From the NCBI RefSeq assembly GCF_001613245.1, contig NZ_BDBZ01000002.1:62001-126000 (forward strand): 64,000 nt of DNA, given 5' to 3'. Source of the DNA: Nocardia speluncae NBRC 108251. Its GTDB lineage: Bacteria > Actinomycetota > Actinomycetes > Mycobacteriales > Mycobacteriaceae. Positions 26,580 through 36,748 of the stretch are shown piece after piece. A program made the translations under genes and the position numbers. How positions within the stretch are numbered: position 1 is the first letter of the stretch; each line of letters opens with the position of its first letter. The notes beneath the pieces were generated by a model. The model made no database searches. It was not told the origin of the DNA and saw only the letters and a program-made list of their open reading frames with translations.

Positions 26580-29500
26580 GACCCGCCTCCTGCCAACAGG
26601 TCGGACAGCTCGGTGATCAGGGCGGGCGGCGCCGTCCAGTCGAACACCCCCGCACCGTCGGGGGTCTCCGGTCCGATCATGCCGCGGACGAACAGGTAGC
26701 GGATACCGCCGAGATGTGCGCCAGGGTCGTAACCGGGCAGCCGCCAGCGCAGATACCGGTGCAATGCCACCGAGTACAACAGGGCCTGGAGCGGGTAGTG
26801 CGAGCGGATCATCTCGGCAGCCATCCGGTCGCGGGTGTAATGCGCGACGGTGAGATCGCCGGTGCCCAGCCGGTTCGTCTTGTAGTCGACGACGACGAAC
26901 CGTCCATCGGTGGTGCGCAGCACGGCATCGATACTGCCGGTGAGATAGCCCCGTAACGGGGTGGCGTCGAGGGCGCCGAGTTCGTCGGCGTAGGTGTGGA
27001 AGACATCGCCGGGAGCCAGCCGGGACCGCACCAGCGCCGCTATCCGGTGCAGTGTGGCCGATACGGCGGCGGGTGTGTCCCCGCCGGCCAGCGGCAGTTC
27101 GAATTCGAGCTCGCACAACCGGTCCCGGTCGGGTATATCGGCGAGGGCGCCGAACCCGATCGGGGTGCGCAGGACGGCGAGCAGCGCCTCCGCAAGCAGG
27201 TCCGGATCCGCCTCGGACAGCATTTCCCCCACCGCTTCGGCGCAGCGGGCCGCCACCTCGGCGGCCGGGTCGGCGGAATCGGTGCTCACCCGCTCCAGCA
27301 CCGCATGCACCAGGGTGCCGAATTCCGCGCCGTAGGGCAGCGCGTTCATGAGCGAGGCGGCACCCGGCTCGGGTTCGGCCAGCGGCGCCGGCGCCTCGGG
27401 TTCGTCGTCGGGGCCGAGCCCCGCCTCCGGTTCGGTATCGGGCACCACATTGTGCGCCGTGGCGGTGAGCGCCGAGTAGGAGGTCCGCCGCCACTGCTCG
27501 TCCAGCTCCCGGTCGAAGGCCGCCACGGCCAGCGCGCCCTCGGCGGCTCCGGCGGGCGCGCGATACACCGGTACCTCCGGGCTCGGATCCGCCGCCGTGA
27601 CCGAGATGGTCTCCGCCGCCTCCGCGGCCCAGGCGCGGATCCGGTCCACCACCGCCGCGTCCTCTTCGACCGGCGCGCGAGGTTTCGGCTGTGCCGAATC
27701 CGGTGTCCGGCCGAACAGCAACCGGTGCAGTGGAGCTACCGCGGTCCCGAACGACGGCGCCCACCAGGCGACCACCTGGCAGCACGCACGGGTCAGCGCC
27801 ACGTAGCACAGCCGCAGTTCCTCACCCGCCGATTCGGTGTCCGCACGCTCTTTCCGGGCGTTGTAGCCCGGCGCGTCGGGGCCGCCGATATCGAGCACCC
27901 GGGCCCCGCCTTCGTGCATCAGCAGGGTGGCGGGCTTCGGATCGGCCGAACTGTCCCAGGCGAACGGCAGGTACACGATCGGGAATTCGAGTCCCTTGCT
28001 GGCATGCACGGTGGCCAGTTGCACCGCGGCCAGATCCCGGTCCAGCCGCCGGCTGCGCCCGGCGACCGAGCCCGAACCGGGCTCCCGGATACGGTCGGCG
28101 AGCCATCTGGTGAGGGCGGTGAGCCCGAGCCCCTCGGTGGCCGAGACCTCGTCGAGCAGTTGGGCGAGCTGGCGGATATCGGTGAGCCGGCGCTCGCCGT
28201 GCTCGACGGCCAGCAGCCGCGGCACCAGCCGGGTCGCTGCCGCGAGTTCCTCGAAAACGGCCGCGAACCCGGCACGGGCGAACAGGCGGGCCCCATCGCG
28301 CAATTCGGCACTGACCCGCCCCACCAAATCTGCCCCGCCGGTATCCATCTCGGCGCTCGTGTACCCGAATATCGGAGTGAGTGCGGCCAGCCGCACCCGG
28401 TCTGCGCGATGCGGCTGTTCGAGCGCCGACAGTATCCACAACCAATCGGTAGCGCTCGGGGTACCGAAAACACTGCTCCCACTGGTCAATACGACAGGCA
28501 CGCCCGCGCGTTCGAGCGCCTCCCGGACCACCTCCAGCTGGGTGTGGGTGCGTACGAGCACCGCGATATCGCCGGGTCCCAGGGGATGCCCCGCCTCCGC
28601 CGGCTCCCCGCCGGAGCCACCGGTGTGCGCCGCCGGCCGCCGGCCGGTCGCCTCGGTGAGGACCGTGCCCGACTCCAACAGGGCGACGATATCGGCCGCC
28701 AGATCCGCCGCGACACGGGCGCGCTGCCGGTGGATATTCGGAAATCCCGACATACCCCGCGGTCCGGCCCCGGTGCGCGGCAGGCACCGTAACCGCAGCG
28801 CCGTGACCAGTTCGGCGGGGCCTCGCAATCGGGACCACGGCCGGGTCGCGGTCACCGGGGGCACGACGATCTCGTCGTGCCCCAGCGCGGCCCCGCCGAG
28901 CAGCTGTTCCAGCGCCCGCAGCAGACCGGCGTCACTGCGGCGGTTGGTGGTGAGTTCGCGGCGGGCGCTCGCATGCCCCACGGCATCGAGATAGCTGAGC
29001 ACTTCGGCGCCACGGAACGCATAGATCGCCTGCTTGGGATCGCCCACCAGCACGAGTGTGTTGTGACCGTGGAATGCCCGGTACAGGATCTCCCATTGCA
29101 GCGGATCGGTGTCCTGGAATTCGTCCACCAGCACCACCGGATACCCGTCGCGGATGCGGCGGCCCGCGCCGGGGCCACGGACCGGGTCGGCCAGGATATC
29201 GCGCAGCAAGACCAGCAGGTCGTCGAAATCGCGGACACTCGCAAGCCGCTTCCGCCGTTCGGTTTCCGCCCGCACCGCAGCGGCGAAGGCGACCCGCTGC
29301 GCCGATACCTCGTCGGTATCCGGGGCGAGAACCGCCTGCCGGTCGCGCACAGCGGCGGTCGCGAACCGGTGGGCCTGTTTGACCGTGAACGGCGCGGGAG
29401 TGCGCGCATAGCGGCTCAGATACAGGTCGTCGATCACCGCACGGGTGAGATCGTCGGCCTCCTCCACCAGCCGCACCCCGGGGTCGAGATCGCCTGCGAC

Positions 29501-29944
29501 CCCCAGTTCTGCCAGCATGCGGCGGCAGAAACTGTGCGTGGTGGCGATCACCCCGGCATCGAAATCGGAAAGCGCGGTGAGTAACCGGCCCCGGCGGGCA
29601 GCCACCTCGCCGTGATCCGCGGACGCGAGATGGCGCACCAATTCATCGGTCGCCGCGCGCGCGGCCACCGGGTCGGCCAGCGCCGCGGCGACAGTGACGA
29701 ACCGGTCGCGCGTCCGTTCGCGCAGTTCCTGGGTGGCTGCGCGGCTGAACGTCACCAGCAGCAGCCGGGATATCGGGATCGCGGCCTCGGCGACATAGCG
29801 GACGGCCAGCCCGACGATCGCATAGGTTTTCCCGGTTCCCGCACTGGCCTCCAGCACGGTGGTACCTGTCGGCAGGGCATCGCAGAGCGCGAACGTATCG
29901 CCGGTTGCGGGGGGTGTGGTGGCGGTCGCTGTCACGGGTACCAC
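26576..29944 (-). CDS. recB: RecB, exodeoxyribonuclease V beta subunit
   Basis: 1122 residues. Helicase motif I EASAGTGKTYAIV (32-44), motif II VVLVDEFQDTDPLQW, and later YVALTRACCQVVAWW (motif VI). The C-terminal nuclease domain has the metal motif FVVVDYKTNR (Asp and Lys of D-x-K) near residue 1035. RecB combines the 3'-5' motor and the only nuclease of RecBCD. The GTG at 29944 lies 25 bp after recC. Size is close to E. coli RecB (1180). No residue loss was seen in these blocks. Confidence 0.93.
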   Translation of the reverse strand: MVPVTATATTPPATGDTFALCDALPTGTTVLEASAGTGKTYAIVGLAVRYVAEAAIPISRLLLVTFSRAATQELRERTRDRFVTVAAALADPVAARAATDELVRHLASADHGEVAARRGRLLTALSDFDAGVIATTHSFCRRMLAELGVAGDLDPGVRLVEEADDLTRAVIDDLYLSRYARTPAPFTVKQAHRFATAAVRDRQAVLAPDTDEVSAQRVAFAAAVRAETERRKRLASVRDFDDLLVLLRDILADPVRGPGAGRRIRDGYPVVLVDEFQDTDPLQWEILYRAFHGHNTLVLVGDPKQAIYAFRGAEVLSYLDAVGHASARRELTTNRRSDAGLLRALEQLLGGAALGHDEIVVPPVTATRPWSRLRGPAELVTALRLRCLPRTGAGPRGMSGFPNIHRQRARVAADLAADIVALLESGTVLTEATGRRPAAHTGGSGGEPAEAGHPLGPGDIAVLVRTHTQLEVVREALERAGVPVVLTSGSSVFGTPSATDWLWILSALEQPHRADRVRLAALTPIFGYTSAEMDTGGADLVGRVSAELRDGARLFARAGFAAVFEELAAATRLVPRLLAVEHGERRLTDIRQLAQLLDEVSATEGLGLTALTRWLADRIREPGSGSVAGRSRRLDRDLAAVQLATVHASKGLEFPIVYLPFAWDSSADPKPATLLMHEGGARVLDIGGPDAPGYNARKERADTESAGEELRLCYVALTRACCQVVAWWAPSFGTAVAPLHRLLFGRTPDSAQPKPRAPVEEDAAVVDRIRAWAAEAAETISVTAADPSPEVPVYRAPAGAAEGALAVAAFDRELDEQWRRTSYSALTATAHNVVPDTEPEAGLGPDDEPEAPAPLAEPEPGAASLMNALPYGAEFGTLVHAVLERVSTDSADPAAEVAARCAEAVGEMLSEADPDLLAEALLAVLRTPIGFGALADIPDRDRLCELEFELPLAGGDTPAAVSATLHRIAALVRSRLAPGDVFHTYADELGALDATPLRGYLTGSIDAVLRTTDGRFVVVDYKTNRLGTGDLTVAHYTRDRMAAEMIRSHYPLQALLYSVALHRYLRWRLPGYDPGAHLGGIRYLFVRGMIGPETPDGAGVFDWTAPPALITELSDLLAGGGS

Positions 29945-29969
29945 CTGAGGTATCCGCTACGCGCCGTGC

Positions 29970-32900
29970 TCATGGCGCCCCCTGTTGTTCGGCCCGCAGA
30001 AGTGGCACCCAGAGGCGGCGGGCGATGGAACCGAACCGCGTACTTTCCACGGGTTCGCCGGCGGGCGCCCCGGCGGCAGCCAGACGGCTCAGGTCCGGTG
30101 CAGGGCCCCATACATAGCGCAGATTCCGGTCGGTGTGCTCGGCGAAATCACGTTTCTTGTCCCCGCCACCGAATTCGCGATCGGCGGCGACCATGGCCTC
30201 CTCCGGCGGGAGGCGCCGGAAACGTGCCTCGGCGTAGGCGGCGGTGGTCACGGTCGGGATCGGCAGCGGTTCGGCCAGGCCTGCCTCACGCATTGCGACC
30301 AGTGTCCGCAGAATTCCGCTCGCTTCGTCCGCGGCCGGCGCAGTGAGTTCGGCGCGCCAGGCAGGGGTCGGGAAGCGTCCGCGCCCGGTGACCGCGGCCC
30401 GCCAGGCCCGATCCTCGGTCACGGCCAGGGCAAGCACCGAAACCCACGCTGCGAGCCGGTGTTTCGGCGCGACCCGGGAGTACGTGGTGCGCACCACGCG
30501 GTCACCGCGCACCTCGGCCACGGTCCCCGTCAGGCGCCGGCCGCCACCGAGATCGACGGCGATATCGATATCGCGGGGCGGTTGCTCGTAATCCGGTGCG
30601 GCGGCCCGGAACAGCGTATCGACCGTCCGTTCCACCCGGTCCAGCACCACACGGCCCAGTTCGGCCGGCGGTAAGGTGCCGCGCCGCCATTCCGCCGCCC
30701 GCAGCTCGGCGGGATCGGCTCCGGCCAGCCGGGCGGTCAGCATCCGCTCCCCGAGCGACCAGGTGTCGAGACCACCCAATTCGATCGGCAGCCGATCGGC
30801 GATCTCCTCTTCCTGGTCGGGGATCCGCAAACCCAGCCGCTGCCAGAGGAATCCGCGCACCGGATGCTCCAGGAAGGCAATCAGCTCGGCCAAACCGATT
30901 TCGGTGGTCTCGGCTGCGGGCAGGGTCCGGGTGAAGGGGTTCTCCGCGGGTTCCGCGGTACGCAGCGTCGCTTGTGCCCCGGCGTACGCGGCGGTATCGA
31001 AGGAGAATGGCGCCGCGGCGGCGAAATTGCGCCGGTCGTGCGGTTGCAGTGGGTGGCGGGTGAGGACCGCGGACATCCCTTCCGGTCCGACATGGGCCCG
31101 CACGGTATCGAGTAGCTCCGCAACGGGTACCGCGGGCGGACGGTACGCACCGGTCACCGGGTCGGCGCCCGTATGCACCACCACCAGGGTGTCGCGGGCG
31201 GCCATGATCGCATCCAGCAGCAGTTGCCGATCCTCCGACCGCGGATCGCGCTCTCCCAACAGCGGATCACGCGCGGGGATATCGTCGCCGTCGAGCCCCG
31301 GGCCGCGGGGAAACACCTCGTCGTCCACGCCGAGCAGGACCACCACCCGGTGCGGGACCGAGCGCATCGGGGTCATGGTGCAGACAGTCAGCTCGCCCGT
31401 GCGGAAATTCGCGCGCGTCGGGGTGGCGGCCAGCCGGCTCTGCAACAGTTCGGTGATATCGGCGAGCCGCAGCACGGTATCCCCGGCGTGCGCCGTGGCC
31501 GCCGCCAGTTCCCGGCGCGCCTCGGTACGAATCCACTCCTGTGACGGGGCCACATCGGTGAGGAGGTCCAGGGCGCGGCCCAGTATCGCCGACCACTCCG
31601 CGGCCGGTGCAGGTCCCTGGAGGTCGCGCAGGATCGAGGCGAGACGGTCGATGTATTCGGCGAACCGGCCCGCCAGGTCGATATCGTTGCTGTCCACATC
31701 GTCGAGTGGCAGGACCCGGTCCAGCCAGTCCTGTGAACTCTCGTCGGCGGTGACACCCAGCAGGATCCGGTCCAGCGCGGCGTTGAGGGTGTTCTGCTCG
31801 AATTCGCCGAGGCCGAAAGCATGCCGTTGCCGGCGGCCGATCCCCCAGCGGGCACCGGCCTCGACGGCCCATTCCCGCATCCGCTCGATATCGTCGTCGT
31901 CGAATCCGCAGGCCCGGCGCACGGGTTCGCAGGCGGCCAGATCCAGGACCTCGGTAACGGTGACCCGCCCCCGCGCGAGTTCCAGAAGCAGCGCCACCAG
32001 ACCCAGCAGCGGATTGGTGACGCCGCGACCCCGGTCGGCGAGTCGCACCCGCAACCGGTGGCCGGGATGCGCCACGGCGTCCGGTGGCTCTGTTCCGGCC
32101 GGTCCGGGTTGGCCGAACGCCGCCCGCACCAGCGGGGCAAAAGATTCGACCTCCGGACACATGATCACGACATCGCGTGGTTCCAAGGTCGAGTCCGCGG
32201 CGAACAGCCCGAGCAGGCATTCCCGCAGAACCTCCACTTGACGAACGGGGCCGTGACAGGCATGGATCTGTACGCTCCCGTCACCGCTGTGCAGACCGCC
32301 ACCCGGCGGCCGGTCGTCGTCGCGGATATGCGCCTGTAGCGCCTGCAGCAGAGTCTCCGGTTGCGGCCGGCCGGCGACGGAACCTTCCGTACGCCGGAGT
32401 CCTTCGCCGAGAGGTCGTTCCGATGCCCCCGCTTCGGCCGACACGGCACCCGGCGTCACCGGGTGGCGGGTATCGGTCTCGGCGGCCGGCAACCGCAGTT
32501 GCAATTCCCGGATATCGCGGCTCAGCCCCGCAAGCAGTGGATGCCGCACCAGCGTGACCGAATCGTCGTCCACCCGCGCGACTTCCACGGAGTCGCGGGG
32601 GCCGGGGACTGTGCGCGGAGCCCGCCGGTGCAGGTCCAGCGAGTTCCACATCGCCGGACTCGGATGTGTCAGCCACAGGTGGAGGTCCCGATGTTCGGCC
32701 AGGGCGGCGAGTACCGCCAGATGCCCCGCGGGCAACCTGGTCGCTCCGAAGAGCGACAGCCGGTCGGGCAGCGTGACAGCACCCCGTGCCGCCCGCAGAC
32801 GCGCGCACGCGATGGGTAGCCGCTCCGCCGGGCCGGGGGCACCGACGGCCGCGCGTAACCGGCGCCACAGGGCGGGCTGCCAGACCAGATCATCCGGGAG

Positions 32901-33458
32901 CGGACGGCCGGTGCCGTCGGTATCGGCCCCGTCCGCCCATTCGGTGATCAGGTGGGGACGCTGGACCGCGTACCCGTCGAACAGCATGGCGAGGCGGGCT
33001 GCCGTGGCGTACCGCCGTCCGAGCCGATGCGCCCCCGCCGCCGGTTCGGAATCGGTTTCTGTCCCGGAGGCGCGGGCGGGATCCAGCCCGAGGTGGTGCG
33101 CCAGTACCGCGCACCACGGTTCGTGCACCGCATCGTCGATCACCCGCAGCAGTGTCCAGACCACCCGGTCGTGGCCCCACGGATCCGTGTGCGCGCCGAC
33201 ACCGGTGACCTGGGCCAGTACCTCCTCGACCAGGGCGGCCGGGGCGGGGAAGCGGATATTGGCCGCGATCCCGTCGCCCACGCCGGGCGCAGCACCGAGC
33301 ACACCCGAGAGTTGTTGCGCCAGCCAGCGCTCCACACCTTTGGCGGGTACCGCGATCACTTCCGTGGCGAACGGGTCCGGCAGCGGATCGGCGAGCAGCA
33401 CCGCAAGCGCGCCGGCGAGCGCGTCCGCGCGTTCGGCACGATGGATGTGCAGCGCCAT
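29970..33458 (-). CDS. recC: RecC, exodeoxyribonuclease V gamma subunit
   Basis: 1162 residues from ATG 33458; homology begins MALHIHRAERADAL and an upstream in-frame extension is rejected. RecC is a helicase-like scaffold that grips the fork and reads Chi; its blocks are visible as FATEVIAVPAKGVERWLAQQLS near the start, the ADSTLEPRDVVIMCPEVESFAPLV segment, and VVLLGVDDEVFPRG with the inactivated helicase motif. First gene of recC-recB-recD. The RecBCD complex acts in homologous repair and, in mycobacteria, in single-strand annealing. Confidence 0.92.
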   Translation of the reverse strand: MALHIHRAERADALAGALAVLLADPLPDPFATEVIAVPAKGVERWLAQQLSGVLGAAPGVGDGIAANIRFPAPAALVEEVLAQVTGVGAHTDPWGHDRVVWTLLRVIDDAVHEPWCAVLAHHLGLDPARASGTETDSEPAAGAHRLGRRYATAARLAMLFDGYAVQRPHLITEWADGADTDGTGRPLPDDLVWQPALWRRLRAAVGAPGPAERLPIACARLRAARGAVTLPDRLSLFGATRLPAGHLAVLAALAEHRDLHLWLTHPSPAMWNSLDLHRRAPRTVPGPRDSVEVARVDDDSVTLVRHPLLAGLSRDIRELQLRLPAAETDTRHPVTPGAVSAEAGASERPLGEGLRRTEGSVAGRPQPETLLQALQAHIRDDDRPPGGGLHSGDGSVQIHACHGPVRQVEVLRECLLGLFAADSTLEPRDVVIMCPEVESFAPLVRAAFGQPGPAGTEPPDAVAHPGHRLRVRLADRGRGVTNPLLGLVALLLELARGRVTVTEVLDLAACEPVRRACGFDDDDIERMREWAVEAGARWGIGRRQRHAFGLGEFEQNTLNAALDRILLGVTADESSQDWLDRVLPLDDVDSNDIDLAGRFAEYIDRLASILRDLQGPAPAAEWSAILGRALDLLTDVAPSQEWIRTEARRELAAATAHAGDTVLRLADITELLQSRLAATPTRANFRTGELTVCTMTPMRSVPHRVVVLLGVDDEVFPRGPGLDGDDIPARDPLLGERDPRSEDRQLLLDAIMAARDTLVVVHTGADPVTGAYRPPAVPVAELLDTVRAHVGPEGMSAVLTRHPLQPHDRRNFAAAAPFSFDTAAYAGAQATLRTAEPAENPFTRTLPAAETTEIGLAELIAFLEHPVRGFLWQRLGLRIPDQEEEIADRLPIELGGLDTWSLGERMLTARLAGADPAELRAAEWRRGTLPPAELGRVVLDRVERTVDTLFRAAAPDYEQPPRDIDIAVDLGGGRRLTGTVAEVRGDRVVRTTYSRVAPKHRLAAWVSVLALAVTEDRAWRAAVTGRGRFPTPAWRAELTAPAADEASGILRTLVAMREAGLAEPLPIPTVTTAAYAEARFRRLPPEEAMVAADREFGGGDKKRDFAEHTDRNLRYVWGPAPDLSRLAAAGAPAGEPVESTRFGSIARRLWVPLLRAEQQGAP

Positions 33459-33785
33459 CTCTGCCCTTCCGCTCGGTCCGGTCGCCGGTGTTCGCCCGCA
33501 TCCGCACAGCTCGGGCGACTCTCTCGTCCACCCGTTTATACGCCCCGCTACCGACAGCGCCGGGTGACCCCCCACGACGACAGAGGACAACCCCCGGACA
33601 GGTGGTCATCATCCGAATGTCCCTAGCGCCGAACGCTTCTACCGGATATCAAGCCGTTTCGCACAGTGATTTAGCGCACACGAGTCACCGACACGCGGCC
33701 GGATGGCCGGGATCCGGCGGAGGCGCTGTGTCACAGTGCAACCCCGGGAGGAACGGGTTACCGCACGAAAGGCTGGTTCGCGTCG
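33459..33785. other. Intergenic region upstream of recC
   Basis: The 327 bp between the recC start and a small downstream ORF. It should carry the recCBD promoter on the minus strand. A modestly lower-GC segment (33600-33680) is present. No gene, clear operator or hairpin was recognised. Confidence 0.5.
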
Positions 33786-33998
33786 ATGAAAGCGCTGGTT
33801 GTTCCCCTGATACCGAGAGACGGATTCACCGTCCGCCGCTCCGGGAACCGATGGGAGCTGGTCAACTCCCGGCACTACGGGCGGACCGTCGTTCTGCATT
33901 CGTGGCCACGGGATCGGCACACCGAGGCGTTCGAACACTGCTATCGCCTCAACGGCCGCCCGGTGGCCGATCTGAAGGCCACGGCCCGGGTCCACTAG
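33786..33998 (+). CDS. Small hypothetical protein, 70 aa
   Basis: An ATG with GAAAGG about 12 bases upstream opens 70 codons: MKALVVPLIPRDGFTVRRSG ... KATARVH. Composition looks coding (balanced, strand-turn pattern, no low complexity). It carries no signal peptide or known motif. The beta-lactamase-like gene follows 52 bp later on the same strand. Moderate confidence that it is real. Confidence 0.5.
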   Translation: MKALVVPLIPRDGFTVRRSGNRWELVNSRHYGRTVVLHSWPRDRHTEAFEHCYRLNGRPVADLKATARVH

Positions 33999-34050
33999 CG
34001 GAACACGGAAAACGTGCGCTCCGGTCGCCGATGTGACAAGGTGTGTCCTC

Positions 34051-34929
34051 GTGCGTTACCCCCTGATCACCGGTGCTGCGCCCCGCGTGGCCGCACCCGC
34101 CACAGTCCTGGCCGCCGCCGCGATCATGTTCGCCGGTGTGCCTGCGGGCCTGCCCGCGGCCGATGCCGTTCCACTCGCGCACACCCAGGGTTGCGCGCAC
34201 GGTTTCGACTGCGATCTCGCAAGCCGTATCGAAACCGTCAATTCGTATCTCGGTTCGCGACCGGGCGTCACCGGCTATGTGATCCGGGACCGGAACACCG
34301 GTGCCGTCTACTCCAGTCCGCACGCCGAGGAGATGGTGTGGACCGCGTCGACGATCAAACTCGCCATCGCACAGGATCTGCTCAACCGGGCCCGCGTCGG
34401 CGCGATCGCCCTGCCGCCGGAGGATCGTGGGCTCATCGAGCAGATGATGTCGACCTCCAACGACCAGGCCACAGATATCCTCTGGAACAAGTACGCGGGT
34501 CTGGACCGGATGGCTTTCAACAACGCCTTCCGCGCCAACGGGATGACCGGCCTGGCTCCGCAGCCCTCACCCAACCCCGGACCGCACTGGGCATTCCAGA
34601 AGGCCACCGCAGCCGATCTCGACCGGCTCATGTCCAATGTCCTGGACCGGATGCATCCCGACGACCGCTCCTACCTCCTGGACCTCATGCGCCGCGTCGA
34701 TTCCAATCAGCACTGGGGCGTCTGGGGCGCCGGGTCGGCGATGCGGCCCGGCCTGAAGAACGGCTGGTCCGACGAGCAGGGCGGCTGGGTGGTGAACTCG
34801 GTCGGTTTCGCCGGGCCCGGGGAGCGCTACACCCTGGCGATCATGACGGCCATGAACGGTGAAGGCGGCTACCGAGAAGGCTCCGAAACCGATACCACCG
34901 TTGCCGAATACCTGCTGTCCGGCCGCTGA
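34051..34929 (+). CDS. Secreted beta-lactamase-like serine hydrolase
   Basis: 292 residues from GTG 34051 (AAGGTG about 9 bases upstream); GTG 34033 is an alternative. A signal peptide runs to about residue 39, with a hydrophobic core AATVLAAAAIMFAGVPAG-like and ADA. The transpeptidase/beta-lactamase fold has SxxK as TASTIKLAI, a loop SND (MMSTSNDQATDILW) in the SDN position and KNGW in place of KTG. It lacks a recognisable class A omega-loop Glu. Probably a penicillin-interacting or D-Ala-D-Ala-like hydrolase of the envelope; beta-lactam resistance cannot be claimed. A long hairpin terminates it against the convergent P450. Confidence 0.8.
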   Translation: MRYPLITGAAPRVAAPATVLAAAAIMFAGVPAGLPAADAVPLAHTQGCAHGFDCDLASRIETVNSYLGSRPGVTGYVIRDRNTGAVYSSPHAEEMVWTASTIKLAIAQDLLNRARVGAIALPPEDRGLIEQMMSTSNDQATDILWNKYAGLDRMAFNNAFRANGMTGLAPQPSPNPGPHWAFQKATAADLDRLMSNVLDRMHPDDRSYLLDLMRRVDSNQHWGVWGAGSAMRPGLKNGWSDEQGGWVVNSVGFAGPGERYTLAIMTAMNGEGGYREGSETDTTVAEYLLSGR

Positions 34930-34950
34930 ACCTCCGCGCCCGAACCGTTT

Positions 34951-35009
34951 CCGGAGTGCCCGGCACCGATTCCCCGCTTCGGACGGGGTACCGGTGCCGG
35001 GCGCTCCGG
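34951..35009. terminator. Long bidirectional hairpin terminator
   Basis: Arms at 34951-34968 and 34992-35009 pair over 18 bp with one G-U wobble. The loop itself contains a small CCCCG/CGGGG helix. Position: 22 bp after the beta-lactamase-like gene stop and just before the P450 stop (35014). Confidence 0.78.
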
Positions 35010-35013
35010 TGTC

Positions 35014-36498
35014 TCAGGTGAGACGTCGCAACCGCATCGGAGCGTCGTCGCGCGGGAACGGAATCGTGGTGAAACCCCAAGGCATGCGGTAGTTCTTCGG
35101 GAAGCTCCACGCGTAGTCGCGTACCAGGGCGGAGATGATCGTCTTCACCTCGAACGTGCCGAAATGCATCCCGATGCATTTGTGCGACCCCGCACCGAAC
35201 GGCATCCACGCAAGCCGGTGGGATTTGTCCTCGCGGCGCTCGTCGGAGAACCGCAACGGATCGAAAACCTCGGGATCGGTCCACAATTCGGTGAGCAGAT
35301 GGTTGACCTGATAGCCGAGGTCGACCGGGGTTCCGGCAGGGATGTAGTGCCCGCAGATCTCGGTGTCGCGGACGGCGCGGCGCACCATACCGGGCACCGG
35401 CGGCATCAGCCGCAGGCTTTCCTTCACTACCAGGTCCAGGTTGCGCAGGCTGTCCAGATCGGTGATGGCAGGCGAATCGTTCGTCAGATCCAGCGCCAGG
35501 ACCTCCTCGCGCACCTTCTGCTGCCACTCCGGGTGTTTACCCAGGTAGTAGGCGACCGCGGTGGCGGTGGTGGTCGTGGTGTCGTGCGCGGCCATGATCA
35601 GGAAGATCATATGGTTCACCACGTCGTCGTCGCTGAACACCGAACCGTCCTCGGCGCGCGCGTGGCACAGACCGGAGAAGAAATCCGGCGCATCACTACG
35701 CCGCTTCTGCGGCAGCATCGCGCGGAAGTACTCCTCGAGTACCTTGCGGCCGCGTAACCCGGCCCGCCATTTGCCGCCGGGCACATTGTGCCGGACCAGC
35801 GCGAGCCCGGCGTGCGTGCAGGCCACGAACGCGTCGGTGAGTTTCGTGCGTTCCTCGCCCACCTCGAGTGCCATGAAGGTTTCGCCCGCGATATCGAGCG
35901 CCAACTCCTTGATGGCGGGAAACAACTGCACGGTCCGGCTCGCGCCCGCTCCCTCGGGCACCCAGCGGCCGATGGCCGCCCGGACGACCGGTGTCAGTTC
36001 GGCCAGATGCGCCGCCAGGCGTTCCCGGGTGAATGCCTGCTGCATGATGCGCCGATGGAACATATGTTCGTCGAATTCGAGCAGCAGCAGACCGCGCCGG
36101 AAGAACGGGCCGATGAAATAGTCCCAGCCCTGCCCGAAATCACGGCGGCGGCGGCCGACGACTTCGTCGAGCGCTTCCGGACCCGCGGCGAACACCCGCT
36201 CCATCCCCATCGAGCTGTTGAGCGTAACCGGGCCGAACCGGCGGTACCGGTCCAGCATCTCGGCCGGACCCCAGCGCATGTAATGGAGAGTCCGTCCGAG
36301 GTAGGGCAGGCCCCCGTCGCCGCGCACCGCGACGGTACGGTGCCGGCTCGGCGGGGTGGCCAGGGTTCGCGGCCGCTCGGGGACCTGCAGCAGCAGCCGG
36401 TCGAGTACCTGGCGCCGGGGTATTTCGATGAGCGCCGAATTCTCGGTATCGGTGCGCGCCCGCGAGCCTCGCGTGACGGCACGGTCGACGGTGACCAT
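35014..36498 (-). CDS. Cytochrome P450 (CYP136-like)
   Basis: 494 residues, close to mycobacterial CYP136 (about 490) and longer than typical soluble bacterial P450s (about 400). The I-helix oxygen motif is AAHDTTTT, ExxR is ESLRLMP and the heme-cysteine loop is FGAGSHKCIG with Cys near residue 441. The ATG has AGGAGG 7 bases upstream. It should mono-oxygenate a lipophilic substrate with electrons from a separate ferredoxin or reductase; none is encoded nearby. Family P450 is certain, CYP136 is by size and flavour only. Confidence 0.87.
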   Translation of the reverse strand: MVTVDRAVTRGSRARTDTENSALIEIPRRQVLDRLLLQVPERPRTLATPPSRHRTVAVRGDGGLPYLGRTLHYMRWGPAEMLDRYRRFGPVTLNSSMGMERVFAAGPEALDEVVGRRRRDFGQGWDYFIGPFFRRGLLLLEFDEHMFHRRIMQQAFTRERLAAHLAELTPVVRAAIGRWVPEGAGASRTVQLFPAIKELALDIAGETFMALEVGEERTKLTDAFVACTHAGLALVRHNVPGGKWRAGLRGRKVLEEYFRAMLPQKRRSDAPDFFSGLCHARAEDGSVFSDDDVVNHMIFLIMAAHDTTTTTATAVAYYLGKHPEWQQKVREEVLALDLTNDSPAITDLDSLRNLDLVVKESLRLMPPVPGMVRRAVRDTEICGHYIPAGTPVDLGYQVNHLLTELWTDPEVFDPLRFSDERREDKSHRLAWMPFGAGSHKCIGMHFGTFEVKTIISALVRDYAWSFPKNYRMPWGFTTIPFPRDDAPMRLRRLT

Positions 36499-36748
36499 GG
36501 CAGAACCTCCTGAGAGATAGCACCTACCCTATTCTCTTTGTTGCAACCAGCTGGACGGTTTCGACCGAATCGGTACACGCTCGCCTCCCCCGAGACCGCC
36601 ACGCGATCGCTATCGTGGTGAGTTGCCACACCACCACGAGTGAACAACGGCGTCGGACTGTGCCCTCGACGAGTACTGCCACTACCGTGTGCGTTGTCGG
36701 ACATGATCATCACGGGCAGCACCGGCCCACCGCTGGCGAGGAGCGACC

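Noticed and set aside
26580-27809. Long 5' extension of recD.
   Set aside because: It lies inside recB in another frame, and the GTGA junction at 26576-26579 gives a natural coupled start.
26996-28792. 598-codon open frame on the plus strand.
   Set aside because: Antisense to recB; composition is Arg/Gly/Gln-rich shadow of high-GC coding DNA, with no ribosome site.
30676-32241. 521-codon open frame on the plus strand.
   Set aside because: Antisense to recC; Ser/Arg-rich shadow composition.
34051-34929. A true class A beta-lactamase conferring resistance.
   Set aside because: KTG is KNG, SDN is SND, and no omega-loop Glu is visible; only the fold is supported.
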